DNA of 38,719 nucleotides from Bacteroidota bacterium (GCA_019695345.1 JAIBAE010000038.1:1-38719), one strand, 5' to 3'. Positions 1 through 8,908 are shown, counted from the stretch's first letter. Notes: generated by a model not told the origin, from the letters alone. Numbers and translations are program-made.

Positions 1-2
1 AA

Positions 3-185
3 CCTGCAACCGATGTTCCGGCAAAACGCAACGACCAAAGTAATTACTACATCGGTAATATTCGCGTTGAGCATTACGGCAAAGGCGTTGGTTTTGTTAG
101 CGGGCACATGTCCGGCGAAGCACCGTTCTGGTCGTACACAAATCTGAAGCGTGCCGTAATTAATGGTATTGAATATAAACCGTAA
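3..185 (+). CDS. 3' end of an unidentified gene (partial)
   Basis: The open frame enters from the left edge of the window and ends at TAA 183-185, giving about 60 C-terminal residues. The reading ends in a hydrophilic tail with the residues NGIEYKP. The codon usage is like that of the neighbouring genes and there is no stop in this frame before 183, so it reads as coding. I do not recognise the family. A repeat of the R1 family with a strong hairpin follows 30 bases after the stop and may end the transcript. The N-terminal part, and therefore the function, lies outside the window. Confidence 0.6.
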   Translation, partial: PATDVPAKRNDQSNYYIGNIRVEHYGKGVGFVSGHMSGEAPFWSYTNLKRAVINGIEYKP

Positions 186-215
186 GTAGGGTTTACAATA
201 GTTGGTATGTGTTGG

Positions 216-277
216 TTGCTAACGCCCGACCGCACCGCGCCTTGCAGCAATGCAGGGCGTTTTGTTTTGCGGGAGAG
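216..277 (+). repeat. R1 repeat, copy 1 (with GCAA-loop hairpin)
   Basis: TTGCTAACGCCCGACCGC at the left, TTGCGGGAGAG at the right. The interior holds GCCTTGCA/GCAA/TGCAGGGC (239-258), an 8-bp stem with a GNRA loop, followed by T-rich sequence, so it may also act as a terminator of the partial gene. Confidence 0.8.
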
Positions 278-298
278 GTACACTATTGCGCCGCAGAG

Positions 299-347
299 CG
301 TTGGGCTCGCACCGGGTTTGCGCGCTGGCGGTTTGCTTCGGTAACAG
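299..347 (+). repeat. R2 repeat, copy 1
   Basis: GTTGGGCTCGCACCGGGTTT and GCGCGCTGGCG in the middle, ending TTGCTTCGGTAACAG. The same sequence is at 27173-27226 and, reversed, at 32621-32680. Confidence 0.8.
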
Positions 348-544
348 AGGGAAACCCTTTATGTATTTGAATATTCTTTTTGGTTGTTAAGTACCAGATA
401 CTATTTTTGGATGAAATTAAAGTTGAATGTATATAGTGTACATTAACGGTGTGATTCCTTGCACAACGATAAAACACCAGTTGTGTAAGCCGCAAGGGGA
501 ATAGAGCATCTGATTTGAGAGCGGCCGAAGTATTACAATTTATT

Positions 545-1918
545 ATGAGAAACGTTGCCTTTGTTTGCATAGCTACCATGGCTGTGCTATGTGTTTCCTT
601 TTCATTCTCTCCTTTTCTGTATTCGCAGGATATTGTTGCAATGGTAAAACGGGTTAAGCCCGCAGTAGTTACTGTTACATCTAAAAATGCGTTTGGATTA
701 AAAGACGGAGAAGGAAGCGGCTTTTTTATTACGCAGAATCAGGTAGTTACTAACTATCATGTAATAGAAGGTGCTTCCGGTATTTCGATTATGCTGAATG
801 ATAGTTCGGAGTTTCCGGCAAAACATATTTTGGCTCAGGACTCGGCATTGGATATTGCCATTCTGGAAATTGATATTCCTGCAAAACGCCACGTTACGGT
901 GTTGCCGTTAAAAACCGTATTACCCGAGCAAGGCGAAAAGATTTATGTGGTTGGCAGTCCGCTTGGATTCGAGCAAAGTGTTTCCGATGGCATTGTATCG
1001 TCGGTACGTGTAATTAAAGAATACGGTACCGGGAAGTTGATACAGTTTACCGCGGCTATCTCGCATGGTAACAGCGGAAGCCCACTACTTGATGTAAATG
1101 GCAACGTGCTTGGTGTAGCGCGGCTAACGTTACACGGCGGACAGAATCTGAATTTTGCAGTTCCTTCGGATGTAGTAAAGTCGTTAAAAATCGGAACACC
1201 AATTCCGTTTGCAGCTACCACTAAAATGTACGATGGCGTAATGATGAAAATCTCCGACGCGTTTAAGGTAGATACATCGTTACTTGGCGAGCCACCCGCA
1301 CAGTTTTCTCAGTACGATAAAAACATCTGGCGAATTAAAACAGCTGCTATTCGTAAAAATTGGGATACCAATATTGTTAACGGAATGATGAACCGGATTA
1401 TCCGTGCTGTAAAACGGATATACGATAACTTCGATATCAACAAAGACACATTACGGATGGGGCAGGCATCGGCAGTTATTCATGAGTCGTTGGGTGAAAA
1501 CTCCGACGGCGAAAACTTCTCGCCCGAAAACAAACAAAAGCTTGCTTACATCCGTGCGGAAATGGCTCTCTATGCTGCACGCTTGGCTATCAGAGGGAAA
1601 GCCACACCCGTAGGGGGCGTTGCATCGGTACTAAACGGTAGCGGGCAAGGACAAGTGTGGCACGATTTCAAAAAAGATGGAGAGTATTACCTTGTAACTA
1701 TGGCAGATACTTCTACCATAACCGATTTAGATATAGCGGTTTTTTATAAAGACGGGAACGAATGGAAAGCCGTTGCATGTAATACCGATAACGAGCCACA
1801 CTCGTATGTGTATTTTACCGCACCGGAATCCGGTGAATATGCTATTATCTGGCGAGTTGCAAAGTTTACCGGAACTGCCAAAGAAGGAATCTTTTCCTCT
1901 GTCTTCTTGCGGGAATAA
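545..1918 (+). CDS. HtrA/DegP-like trypsin-type serine protease (S1C), secreted, without PDZ domain
   Basis: This is a secreted trypsin-like protease of about 457 aa. The start chosen is ATG 545, which gives a signal peptide (MRNVAFVCIATMAVLC then a hydrophobic stretch ending SQ). An in-frame TTG at 515 would only add ten residues before it. The catalytic triad is visible: His72 in TNYHVIEG, Asp103 in SALDIAIL and Ser177 in HGNSGSP, with the HtrA-type order and spacing. After the protease domain (about 20-215) there is no PDZ domain. Instead comes a charged helical segment (about 215-340), then a beta-rich C-terminal domain of about 90 residues (from about 365) that resembles PPC-type domains of secreted bacterial proteases. 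It probably acts in the periplasm or outside the cell on damaged or surface proteins. The protease assignment is strong; the substrate and the role of the C-terminal domain are not known. Confidence 0.85.
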   Translation: MRNVAFVCIATMAVLCVSFSFSPFLYSQDIVAMVKRVKPAVVTVTSKNAFGLKDGEGSGFFITQNQVVTNYHVIEGASGISIMLNDSSEFPAKHILAQDSALDIAILEIDIPAKRHVTVLPLKTVLPEQGEKIYVVGSPLGFEQSVSDGIVSSVRVIKEYGTGKLIQFTAAISHGNSGSPLLDVNGNVLGVARLTLHGGQNLNFAVPSDVVKSLKIGTPIPFAATTKMYDGVMMKISDAFKVDTSLLGEPPAQFSQYDKNIWRIKTAAIRKNWDTNIVNGMMNRIIRAVKRIYDNFDINKDTLRMGQASAVIHESLGENSDGENFSPENKQKLAYIRAEMALYAARLAIRGKATPVGGVASVLNGSGQGQVWHDFKKDGEYYLVTMADTSTITDLDIAVFYKDGNEWKAVACNTDNEPHSYVYFTAPESGEYAIIWRVAKFTGTAKEGIFSSVFLRE

Positions 1919-1985
1919 ACTATCTGTTACGCTGTAGATATATCGGATATACCTTGTATTATTAATATTATTCTGGAGAACAACA

Positions 1986-2516
1986 ATGAACACGTCCGGC
2001 AATTGGAAAAACAAACGTATGGTTTTGCAGTTAATACTACCGTTAGTAGTATTAAGTTTAGTTGCGCTGAATAGCTGTAGTATGAATGGCAAGTACATCG
2101 AGCAACCAAAAGGACCCCGAGGGTTATGCAGTTTGGTTATCAATAATAACTACGACCACGATATAGTAGTAAAACTCTATGATGTAAAGAATCCAAACGT
2201 AACCTTACACTTCTTTTATGTATCCTCTAAAAGTACAGCAACCATAGCCGGCATTGCACCGGGTAACTTAATGATGCGGTACAGTAAAGGAAGTGATTGG
2301 GATAGCAAACAAAAAATGTTCTTACACGACCGCTCCAATTACGAATCCGATCAAATCTTTAAGTTCGAAGAAACCGAAACGGAAACTAAAACAAGCGATG
2401 GTATATACAAAGAACGCCACTATAGTGTTCAGCAATACACATTAAACGCAAGTTCGGGCGAGGGAAATGCAACTGTTTCGCCAATTGACGATAAAGAGTT
2501 TAACGATAAAAAGTAA
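1986..2516 (+). CDS. Small lipoprotein, unknown function
   Basis: This is a 176-residue protein with a type II signal peptide: basic N-terminus, hydrophobic core and a lipobox LNSC at about residues 28-31, so it is predicted to be lipid-anchored. A GGAG motif at about 1975 precedes ATG 1986. The mature part starts with a beta-sandwich-like region (LVINNNYDHDIVVKLYD) that looks like a small adhesive or carboxypeptidase-regulatory-type fold. It then becomes charged and low in complexity (ETETETKT). It lies 67 bases after the protease gene on the same strand and may be transcribed with it. The family is not recognised. An R1 repeat begins about 10 bases after its stop codon. Confidence 0.7.
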   Translation: MNTSGNWKNKRMVLQLILPLVVLSLVALNSCSMNGKYIEQPKGPRGLCSLVINNNYDHDIVVKLYDVKNPNVTLHFFYVSSKSTATIAGIAPGNLMMRYSKGSDWDSKQKMFLHDRSNYESDQIFKFEETETETKTSDGIYKERHYSVQQYTLNASSGEGNATVSPIDDKEFNDKK

Positions 2517-2526
2517 GTGGTACTTT

Positions 2527-2588
2527 TCTGCTAACGCAAACCGCGCCGTGCCTTGCAGCAATGCAGGGCATTTTTATTTGCGGGAGAG
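2527..2588 (+). repeat. R1 repeat, copy 2 (with GCAA-loop hairpin)
   Basis: Same interior hairpin as copies 1 and 3 (stem 2550-2569, loop GCAA), then ATTTTTATTT, 11 bases after the lipoprotein stop. Terminator-like. Confidence 0.8.
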
Positions 2589-2680
2589 AGAAACGTAGCG
2601 AAACCCAAAATGGCAAGCCAACGTACTACGCATTGTAAAAATGTAACTATACACTCAATTTTTTGGTTTTGAGGTTTACA

Positions 2681-3193
2681 ATGGAAAATGATATTCTGTT
2701 CTACGAAAAACAAAAGTTTACTCAGTGGTGGATTTGGGTTATTATACTTGGAATCAATGGTATAATGATGTACGGAATATATTATCAGGTTATTTGCGGG
2801 AAACCGTTTGGCAACCACCCAATGGATAATATTGGGCTACTATTAATGGCGATACCTATGCTTCTAATTCTTGTGTTGTTTTACGTAATGAAACTGGAAA
2901 CAAAGATTAAGTCCGACGGAATTTACGTCAGGTTTTTTCCATTTCACATAAAGTTTAAGCATTACCCATGGCAAACAATTTCCAAAGCGTATGTACGAAC
3001 CTACTCACCCATAGCAGAATACGGCGGATGGGGATTACGTTTAGGCTTGTTTGGAAAAGGTATGGCGTACAACGTATCGGGAAATGTTGGTGTGCAACTT
3101 GAGTTTGCCAACAATAAAAAACTTCTTATTGGTACACACAAACCCGATGAAATTACTATAGCTATAGAAGAGAATTTCAAGAACAGTAAGTAA
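2681..3193 (+). CDS. Membrane protein with two TM segments and a soluble C-terminal domain, unknown function
   Basis: This is a 170-residue protein. ATG 2681 is preferred because GAGG lies 7 bases upstream; an in-frame GTG at 2663 would add six residues. Two hydrophobic segments (residues about 14-35 and 52-71) form a hairpin in the inner membrane. The rest (about 75-170) is a beta-rich soluble domain with a short Trp/Gly-rich stretch (YGGWGLRLG) and a final helix, a layout like bacterial PH-like membrane proteins. That likeness is inference from the pattern of strands and the last helix. There is no catalytic motif. It sits between two R1 repeats and has no clear operon partner. Confidence 0.65.
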   Translation: MENDILFYEKQKFTQWWIWVIILGINGIMMYGIYYQVICGKPFGNHPMDNIGLLLMAIPMLLILVLFYVMKLETKIKSDGIYVRFFPFHIKFKHYPWQTISKAYVRTYSPIAEYGGWGLRLGLFGKGMAYNVSGNVGVQLEFANNKKLLIGTHKPDEITIAIEENFKNSK

Positions 3194-3200
3194 TGTTGTT

Positions 3201-3263
3201 ATGCTAACGCAAAACGCACCGGGCCTTGCAGCAATGCAGGGCATTTATTTTTGCGGGAGAGAA
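3201..3263 (+). repeat. R1 repeat, copy 3 (with GCAA-loop hairpin)
   Basis: Stem 3223-3242, loop GCAA, followed by ATTTATTTTT. Starts 8 bases after the stop of the membrane protein gene. Nothing else is seen in the 320-base gap to the next ATG at 3513. Confidence 0.8.
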
Positions 3264-3512
3264 AGCTACATAACAAATTACCATTGACTGGCAACGTGGT
3301 AAGTGATTCAACTCCATTTACATTCATAAGTATTTACATTGCTTTTAAAAAATAAAGGTTTATATTGTGGTGTAACCGGACAATCCTTGTTCCTTTGATT
3401 TATGTTGTACTCCTTACATTTTCCGGTTTAATACGATACATTTAATGGTTTCCTTTGAAAGTTATGAACTCAACATACTTTATATCATTTATCATAAAAA
3501 GGAGTTTCCCTG

Positions 3513-3671
<159 letters not shown>

Positions 3672-3684
3672 TATTATTCTCTCT

Positions 3685-6474
3685 GTGTCAATGTTTGGGC
3701 AGGGAAATAATATTCCGCTTGATAATACTGCACCTGCAAATCCCGTTAAAATAGGTTCTAGAAATATTGGATTACTGAATAATAGCCCCGTACTTCCACT
3801 TTTGCATTTGTATTCACCATTAACTTCAGACGAACTTTCTATCCGGCTTTCAACCGGAAATGACAACGACGAAGATTTCATTGGCTTTCTATCTTTAGTT
3901 ACAAATGCTAACACGTTATATGCAAGGTGCAGAAATTTATTTAGCGGGACAGATATTGTAAAGCCAGGTGATTTAGTCCTATCTTCTTGGAAGAAGGGTG
4001 GCGATGTTATAGTTACAACAAGAAATCATCAGAGTTCTATTCGTTTCTCGACCACACCTGACGAAAATACTGGAATTGATTATGAAAGAATGACGATACG
4101 AGAGAGTGGTAGTATAGGTGTGAATACCAATAACCCGATTGGTACTTTTGATATAATACCTAAGAACTCTTGGTTTTCAAAACCGAGAATTTCCTTTAGT
4201 ACAGACAGAACAAATGATGGTAATCCATCTATACGATTTTATAGACCAACTGGTAATACGAGTTTACCCGATTTAGTACCATCGTATGTTTGGTGGATAG
4301 AGACAACTTGCGGCACGGATGTATGGAATGCCAATGCAGCAGGTGCAATGAATTTCATGGCAAGTACAAATGGCTTATCAACGGATGTAACACCGGGTGA
4401 TGATAGAGCATTACCGAATCAGCCACCGAATATGTTTACAAGAATGACAATTCGTAATAACGGGAATGTTGGCGTTAACTATGAATTACCTATCAGTAAA
4501 TTACATGTGCATGATGGCTCAATTTTATTCGATGGTATTGTGGGCTCTACACCAAAAAAACACAAAGCATATCCAGGATTACCAACAGATGGAGATGGAG
4601 CACTGCAAGAAGAATTGGGAGAAGGCACACGTTTTATGTGGATTCCGGGGAAAGGTGCTTTAAGAGCAGGCAGAATCTCATCCACTTTATATAATGCACT
4701 ATATGTCATAGGTAACCATTATGGTATAGACGTAAAAAATTACTGGGACGATGAGAATATAGGTTTTTTTAGTGCTGCTTTTGGTGTAAATAATTTAGTG
4801 CAAGGCCCAAGTAGTGTTGCAATTGGCGTAGTTAACACAATACATTCCACGTTTATTGGTTCACTAAACAATGCTGGTGTACCTACAAATTCGAGTGGAT
4901 CGTGCTCCTTAATTGTTGGTAGCTATAATAACATTGATGGTCATAATTCGTTGGGTTATTCTACAGCACGAAGTTGTTTTATTGCGGGAAGTAGTAATGA
5001 AATAACTGTTATTGACCCTAATACACTACCAAACAGTTCGTTTATTCTTGGAGATGGGTGCCATGTGCATGGGTATGCTTCGGGGGCTTTTGGTTATTTT
5101 AATCATACAAATCAAGATGCAAGCTTTGCTATGGGACATCATGTTGAGTGTTTTGAAGAGAACACAATGGGTTTAGGGCAACATTTAGTATTAAATGCAA
5201 ATAGCACGATAGGTATTGGACAAGTACTTACTACTAGTGCTGTTAACTCAATCGTTATTGGTGGTGGATTTCTATATCAGCAAGGGGGTAATTTTTACCC
5301 GCTCGACAATAATATACCAAACTCTCTGATGATTGGTTTTAAATCTCAAACACCGACCTTGTTTGTGGGTGGAAGTGATTTTGATGGAAATTATCAAAAT
5401 GCTACCGAAGCGGACAGAAATAAGTTCGGTAAAGTGGGGATTGGTACAAAAACACCACCTAATTATTTAACTGTAAAGGGTAATGCTTCTATAGGTGCAA
5501 ATTACTCTGGAAGCCAAGCACCGACAGATGGTCTAATTGTAGAAGGGAATGTTTGTATTGGAACCACGACAGAGATTACTTACAATAATGGACAAAAAGC
5601 GAAGCTAAGCGTTAATGGAGTAGCTATGAGGTCAGATGGCTACACAAGTTGGGGAGTGACTTCAGATAGAAGATTAAAAAGGGATATAAGGGTATTCTCA
5701 GATGGACTTGATAAAATTGATAGTATCAAGCCAGTTTGGTATAAATACACCGGAGAATGTGGTACCGATACCACAGAGGAAAAAATTGGAATAATAGCAC
5801 AAGAGATAAAAGAAGTAGCACCATACACAGTAAAAGAAGCAACATATATTCAACGCAGAATCACCACACCCGAAGTAACAGAATCTTATGTACTAAGAGT
5901 TGATACAATTACCAGTAAACTAGGTGAAGTAAGATATGATACTATATTTACTTCTCGTACAATACCTGCTAAGATTGATACTCAAAAGACTAATGTTCTT
6001 ACCTATAACTCACACGCAATAACTTATATTCTGATAAATGCCGTTAAGGAACTCCACGGACTTTATAATACAGTTCAGTCCGAAACAAAAACTACGATTG
6101 ACAGTCTTACACATTCAAATTTAGAATTGCAGAAAAGAATTGTTGCGCTTGAAGAACGTGTCAACAGATTGGAATCGAAAATAAGTATTTCACAGGATAG
6201 TACAGATGATGTAATCCTTGACCAGAATAGACCCAATCCATTCAGCGAAGAAACAACAATTTTTTACTATATACCACCTCGGTATTCAACAAATGTATCA
6301 CTTATTCTAACTGATATTAATAACTCTAATACCATACAAACATATCAACTAAAAACTGATGAGCCCGGACAAATAAAAATAAATGCCGGTATGTTAAATA
6401 AAGGTGTTTACCTCTATTCAATAGTAGCAAATAGTATGATCTTAAAGTCAAAAAAAATGATGGTAATACACTAA
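3685..6474 (+). CDS. Large T9SS-secreted adhesin-like protein with YadA-like head repeats and an S74 chaperone domain; probably phase-variable
   Basis: The open frame starts formally at GTG 3685 (929 aa). Codons before it in the same frame read GIVFLLCSIILSVSMFGQ, a signal peptide that has no start of its own, so the real start is probably ATG 3513 across the heptamer repeat. Domains: a beta-rich N-terminal part; YadA/trimeric-autotransporter-like head repeats (about residues 365-560, many SVAIG / SFILG / NTMGLG units); a peptidase S74 intramolecular chaperone domain starting near residue 653 (motif SDRRLKRDI); a coiled coil (about 790-835); and a type A T9SS sorting domain at the end, with the typical LDQNRPNPF signature. 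It is probably a trimeric fibre at the cell surface. The first three-quarters lack the usual lineage codons and look AT-rich. A lipoprotein gene follows 31 bases downstream. Confidence 0.8.
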   Translation: MSMFGQGNNIPLDNTAPANPVKIGSRNIGLLNNSPVLPLLHLYSPLTSDELSIRLSTGNDNDEDFIGFLSLVTNANTLYARCRNLFSGTDIVKPGDLVLSSWKKGGDVIVTTRNHQSSIRFSTTPDENTGIDYERMTIRESGSIGVNTNNPIGTFDIIPKNSWFSKPRISFSTDRTNDGNPSIRFYRPTGNTSLPDLVPSYVWWIETTCGTDVWNANAAGAMNFMASTNGLSTDVTPGDDRALPNQPPNMFTRMTIRNNGNVGVNYELPISKLHVHDGSILFDGIVGSTPKKHKAYPGLPTDGDGALQEELGEGTRFMWIPGKGALRAGRISSTLYNALYVIGNHYGIDVKNYWDDENIGFFSAAFGVNNLVQGPSSVAIGVVNTIHSTFIGSLNNAGVPTNSSGSCSLIVGSYNNIDGHNSLGYSTARSCFIAGSSNEITVIDPNTLPNSSFILGDGCHVHGYASGAFGYFNHTNQDASFAMGHHVECFEENTMGLGQHLVLNANSTIGIGQVLTTSAVNSIVIGGGFLYQQGGNFYPLDNNIPNSLMIGFKSQTPTLFVGGSDFDGNYQNATEADRNKFGKVGIGTKTPPNYLTVKGNASIGANYSGSQAPTDGLIVEGNVCIGTTTEITYNNGQKAKLSVNGVAMRSDGYTSWGVTSDRRLKRDIRVFSDGLDKIDSIKPVWYKYTGECGTDTTEEKIGIIAQEIKEVAPYTVKEATYIQRRITTPEVTESYVLRVDTITSKLGEVRYDTIFTSRTIPAKIDTQKTNVLTYNSHAITYILINAVKELHGLYNTVQSETKTTIDSLTHSNLELQKRIVALEERVNRLESKISISQDSTDDVILDQNRPNPFSEETTIFYYIPPRYSTNVSLILTDINNSNTIQTYQLKTDEPGQIKINAGMLNKGVYLYSIVANSMILKSKKMMVIH

Positions 6475-6505
6475 TGGATTATCAACCACTAAAAAATTAA
6501 TTATC

Positions 6506-7351
6506 ATGAAAAAAACATTACATAAAAACAAGCTAGTAATAATTGGTTGTTTTTTAATATCAATTTACATGAACGGATGTAGTAACTCAAACGCGCCAAA
6601 AGTTAATGTTATACAAACATCTAAAAACGGAGTGTTGTATGGAGGTTTAGGATTATTCTTTGCATACCCTATAAAAGATACTGTTGCACACGAAATTTAT
6701 GGACCAAATATTTATTCAGGATCTGTTGTCAGTATAGTTGGTGCAAGTATTTCAACAACAACCGACAGTATAGGTAATTGGAAATTGAGCGGATTAGATT
6801 CGGGAATATATAGCATCCGTTTTACACACGAGGGCTACGATACACTTACATTATCTAATATTCGTACAAATGGGAATGATTCTAACGAAGTAAAAATTAC
6901 GCCGTATGGAGGTGTGTTTTTAGCAGAATACATCAAGCTAGAAATAGATACTGTTGTTCACAATATGATATATAGTTACACAGTTGATCATTTCACTAAA
7001 GATTCAATAATTTCAGGACAGTATATTGATTGCAGAGCAAAAGTTTCTATTGGAGTGTTAGGGCAGCAAGATGCTTCTTATGAGGTACTGGTATATGTAG
7101 ATACATTACCCAATGTATCAAGTACAAGTTACTTAGTTCAAGAACCAGCAGTAACCCCAAGGTTCAATCAGGATAGTATATATTTTACAATACGTTCATC
7201 GAAGTTATTAAATGTGTTCAATTCTAGTGGTGCTTCTATAGGGATGATACACAATAAAGATATTTATGTCAGGCTATATCCCAAGGTATTACGCCGTCAT
7301 AAATTCGAGATACTTCCACCGAGTAAAGTTTATAAAATACATATTCCGTAA
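6506..7351 (+). CDS. Lipoprotein with a carboxypeptidase-regulatory-like domain
   Basis: This is a 281-residue protein with a lipoprotein signal peptide (MKKTLHKNKLVIIGCF...; lipobox YMNGC at about residues 22-26). Residues about 70-115 have the pattern of a carboxypeptidase-regulatory / CnaB-like beta-sandwich: GASISTTTDSIGNWKLSG then the GIYSIRFTHEGYDT strand. The rest is beta-rich with no catalytic motif. It lies 31 bases behind the T9SS adhesin on the same strand and ends before a strong terminator, so the two are probably one transcript. Its likely place is the outer membrane, possibly as an anchor or partner of the adhesin (inference from position only). Low GC, like the adhesin gene. 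Confidence 0.7.
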   Translation: MKKTLHKNKLVIIGCFLISIYMNGCSNSNAPKVNVIQTSKNGVLYGGLGLFFAYPIKDTVAHEIYGPNIYSGSVVSIVGASISTTTDSIGNWKLSGLDSGIYSIRFTHEGYDTLTLSNIRTNGNDSNEVKITPYGGVFLAEYIKLEIDTVVHNMIYSYTVDHFTKDSIISGQYIDCRAKVSIGVLGQQDASYEVLVYVDTLPNVSSTSYLVQEPAVTPRFNQDSIYFTIRSSKLLNVFNSSGASIGMIHNKDIYVRLYPKVLRRHKFEILPPSKVYKIHIP

Positions 7352-7404
7352 AGTAACAATCTCGCTCAGAGAATTATTAGTCTTTTTCTGGAGTACTTGA
7401 CATG

Positions 7405-7426
7405 GGCGGCAATAGCCGCCTTTTTT
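7405..7426 (+). terminator. Rho-independent terminator after the adhesin/lipoprotein pair
   Basis: GGCGGC (7405-7410), loop AATA, GCCGCC (7415-7420), followed by six T. Perfect 6-bp GC stem. It lies between the end of the plus-strand lipoprotein and the end of the minus-strand DUF354 gene. Confidence 0.85.
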
Positions 7427-7460
7427 ATTTTTAACGATTATGGTTATGTATTGCATGAGA

Positions 7461-7524
7461 TTCTCTCCCGCAGTGCTGTGGATGTTACTTGTACAAGGCA
7501 CGGTGCGGTTTGCGGTAGCAAAAA
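7461..7524 (-). repeat. R1 repeat, copy 4
   Basis: Read on the minus strand: TTTTTTGCTACCGCAAACCG at the left end and CTGCGGGAGAGAA at the right. It ends 3 bases from the end of the DUF354 gene. Confidence 0.75.
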
Positions 7525-7526
7525 AT

Positions 7527-8561
7527 TTACCCAACTACCGAATCAACTATGTCCATCAGCTGGGGAACCAAGCCGTTGTTGGTGTAGCGGTAGTTTGGAT
7601 TGTGTGAATGTTTTGTAAAAGGAATATCGGCAACCTGAGCAGGTGATTCTATAAAGCGGAGTTTGCCTTGGCTTGATAAGTATTCGTCTATTGCAGGACG
7701 TTTGCCGGTAAACATGCTTACGGTTGGTGTACCAAGTAATGCGGCTTCGCGGTTCATGGTGCCACCGCCACTTACAACAAGGTCGCTCCAGTATAACAGT
7801 TGCATGCCCGGCAGGGCACTTGTTGCAATGCGTACGTTGGTAATTTGTTCTTGTTCTATAACACGCTCGGCAAGTTGTTTATCTACTTCGGTGCGTGGGG
7901 TAATCAGTCCGATAGCTTGTGGCTGGTGCGCAAACCGTTTAATAAGTTGTACAAGAATCTCTTCGCTACGGCTATCGTGGTAGTTTGAGGTCATGGACGA
8001 CGGGCGTATGGTAACAAACACTTTGTCATCGGGGATGTTTAATGAGCTTCGGAAGGAAGCATCGGGAACAAACGATGGCAAATAGAGTTCTTCCTTAAAC
8101 CCGTTGTACCGTATGATTTTTTGCAAAGGAATGTTTGCCTGTTGAAGCACGTTACTTGGTAATACTTCCGGACACGAAAGCACGCTTGCACACCGTTTGA
8201 ATATTGACATCTCGGTCCACTCGTAATCAAAGAATAACACATTAGGTAATCCAATCATTTTGGAGGTAACCGATAACGCACGCGAGCCGTGGCTTACAGC
8301 TACATCGGGCTTAAATGTTTTGATAACCGAGCGTAATTGTAACGAACGTTGAATAAGATTGAGAACTTTTTTTACTTTACTTGCTCCGGCATGTTCGCCA
8401 ACTTCGGTAAATGGGAAGCCGGCATTGGTTAGTAGCTCGCGGGTTTGTGCGTATTTTCTGGAGGTAATAAGTACGGAATCGCCACGTGCTTGCCATGCGG
8501 CAATAAGCGGCGTAAAAAACGGTACATGTGGGGAGTTGTCTATGTCTATCCAGATACGCAT
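7527..8561 (-). CDS. DUF354 family protein, glycosyltransferase/epimerase-like (GT-B fold)
   Basis: This is a 344-residue protein of the DUF354 family, which looks like UDP-GlcNAc 2-epimerase / MurG-type GT-B proteins. Features: the family start MRIWIDIDNSPHVPFF; a Rossmann-like N-terminal half with HGSRALSV (about 89-96) and FFDYEWTE; and a C-terminal half with VTIRPSS (about 183-189) and the nucleotide-sugar-binding-type segment SGGGTMNREAALLGTP (about 265-280). These proteins are thought to act in surface polysaccharide or glycan pathways; the exact reaction is not known. It reads alone on the minus strand and ends 11 bases from an R1 repeat. The family call is good; the substrate is not known. 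Confidence 0.8.
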   Translation of the reverse strand: MRIWIDIDNSPHVPFFTPLIAAWQARGDSVLITSRKYAQTRELLTNAGFPFTEVGEHAGASKVKKVLNLIQRSLQLRSVIKTFKPDVAVSHGSRALSVTSKMIGLPNVLFFDYEWTEMSIFKRCASVLSCPEVLPSNVLQQANIPLQKIIRYNGFKEELYLPSFVPDASFRSSLNIPDDKVFVTIRPSSMTSNYHDSRSEEILVQLIKRFAHQPQAIGLITPRTEVDKQLAERVIEQEQITNVRIATSALPGMQLLYWSDLVVSGGGTMNREAALLGTPTVSMFTGKRPAIDEYLSSQGKLRFIESPAQVADIPFTKHSHNPNYRYTNNGLVPQLMDIVDSVVG

Positions 8562-8629
8562 GAATCTTCCTTGATTATTGCGCTATGTACGGCAAGGATT
8601 ATGCCAAGGGAGATTAAGGCGGTTATATA

Positions 8630-8657
8630 GTAGAGACGTTTCGAGAAACGTCTCTAC
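8630..8657. repeat. Perfect inverted repeat, GTAGAGACG type
   Basis: TAGAGACGTTTC / GAAACGTCTCTA with a 2-base centre, in the gap upstream of the DUF354 gene. It belongs to a class of hairpin repeats (GTAGAGACG...CGTCTCTAC) seen scattered in many environmental genomes. A second, decayed copy follows at 8838. Confidence 0.85.
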
Positions 8658-8687
8658 ATCATGGTTACAGTTGTGTGAACTATATGG

Positions 8688-8751
8688 TTCTCTCCGGCAA
8701 AGCACCGGTGTGTTGTGTTGTACCATTCGGTGCCGTCAGGCGATAGCAAAG
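8688..8751 (-). repeat. R1 repeat, copy 5
   Basis: Minus strand: ACTTTGCTATCGCCTGACGG to GCCGGAGAGAA. Between the two GTAGAGACG-type hairpins, in the 347-base gap 8562-8908, which holds repeats and no gene. Confidence 0.8.
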
Positions 8752-8837
8752 TATTATACTAAAATGATGTAAGATTGCTCAACTTGAAAGGTGTTATTTC
8801 CTTGTTGAAATCTGAGAAATGTTCTTATTTCCTGTTA

Positions 8838-8861
8838 AGACGCGAGGCATCGCGTCTCTAC
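8838..8861. repeat. Hairpin repeat, second GTAGAGACG-type copy
   Basis: AGACGCGA (8838-8845), loop GGCA, TCGCGTCT (8850-8857), then CTAC. The left outer bases are changed (TTAAGA instead of TAGAGA). A form of the common AGACGCGAT repeat. Confidence 0.8.
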
Positions 8862-8908
8862 AAAAAGAATGTGAACTTACATGTGAACATTTCTATATCG
8901 TATCGGTA

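Noticed and set aside
1727-2143. Minus-strand frames of over 130 aa opposite the protease and lipoprotein genes
   Set aside because: They are shadows of the plus-strand genes, as are the minus-strand frames opposite cheZ and cheA, which are rich in Ser/Thr as expected for a mirrored gene.
3685-6474. The S74 domain suggested a prophage tail fibre
   Set aside because: There are no other phage genes nearby, and the protein has a signal-peptide core and a T9SS sorting domain, so it is a cell-surface protein.
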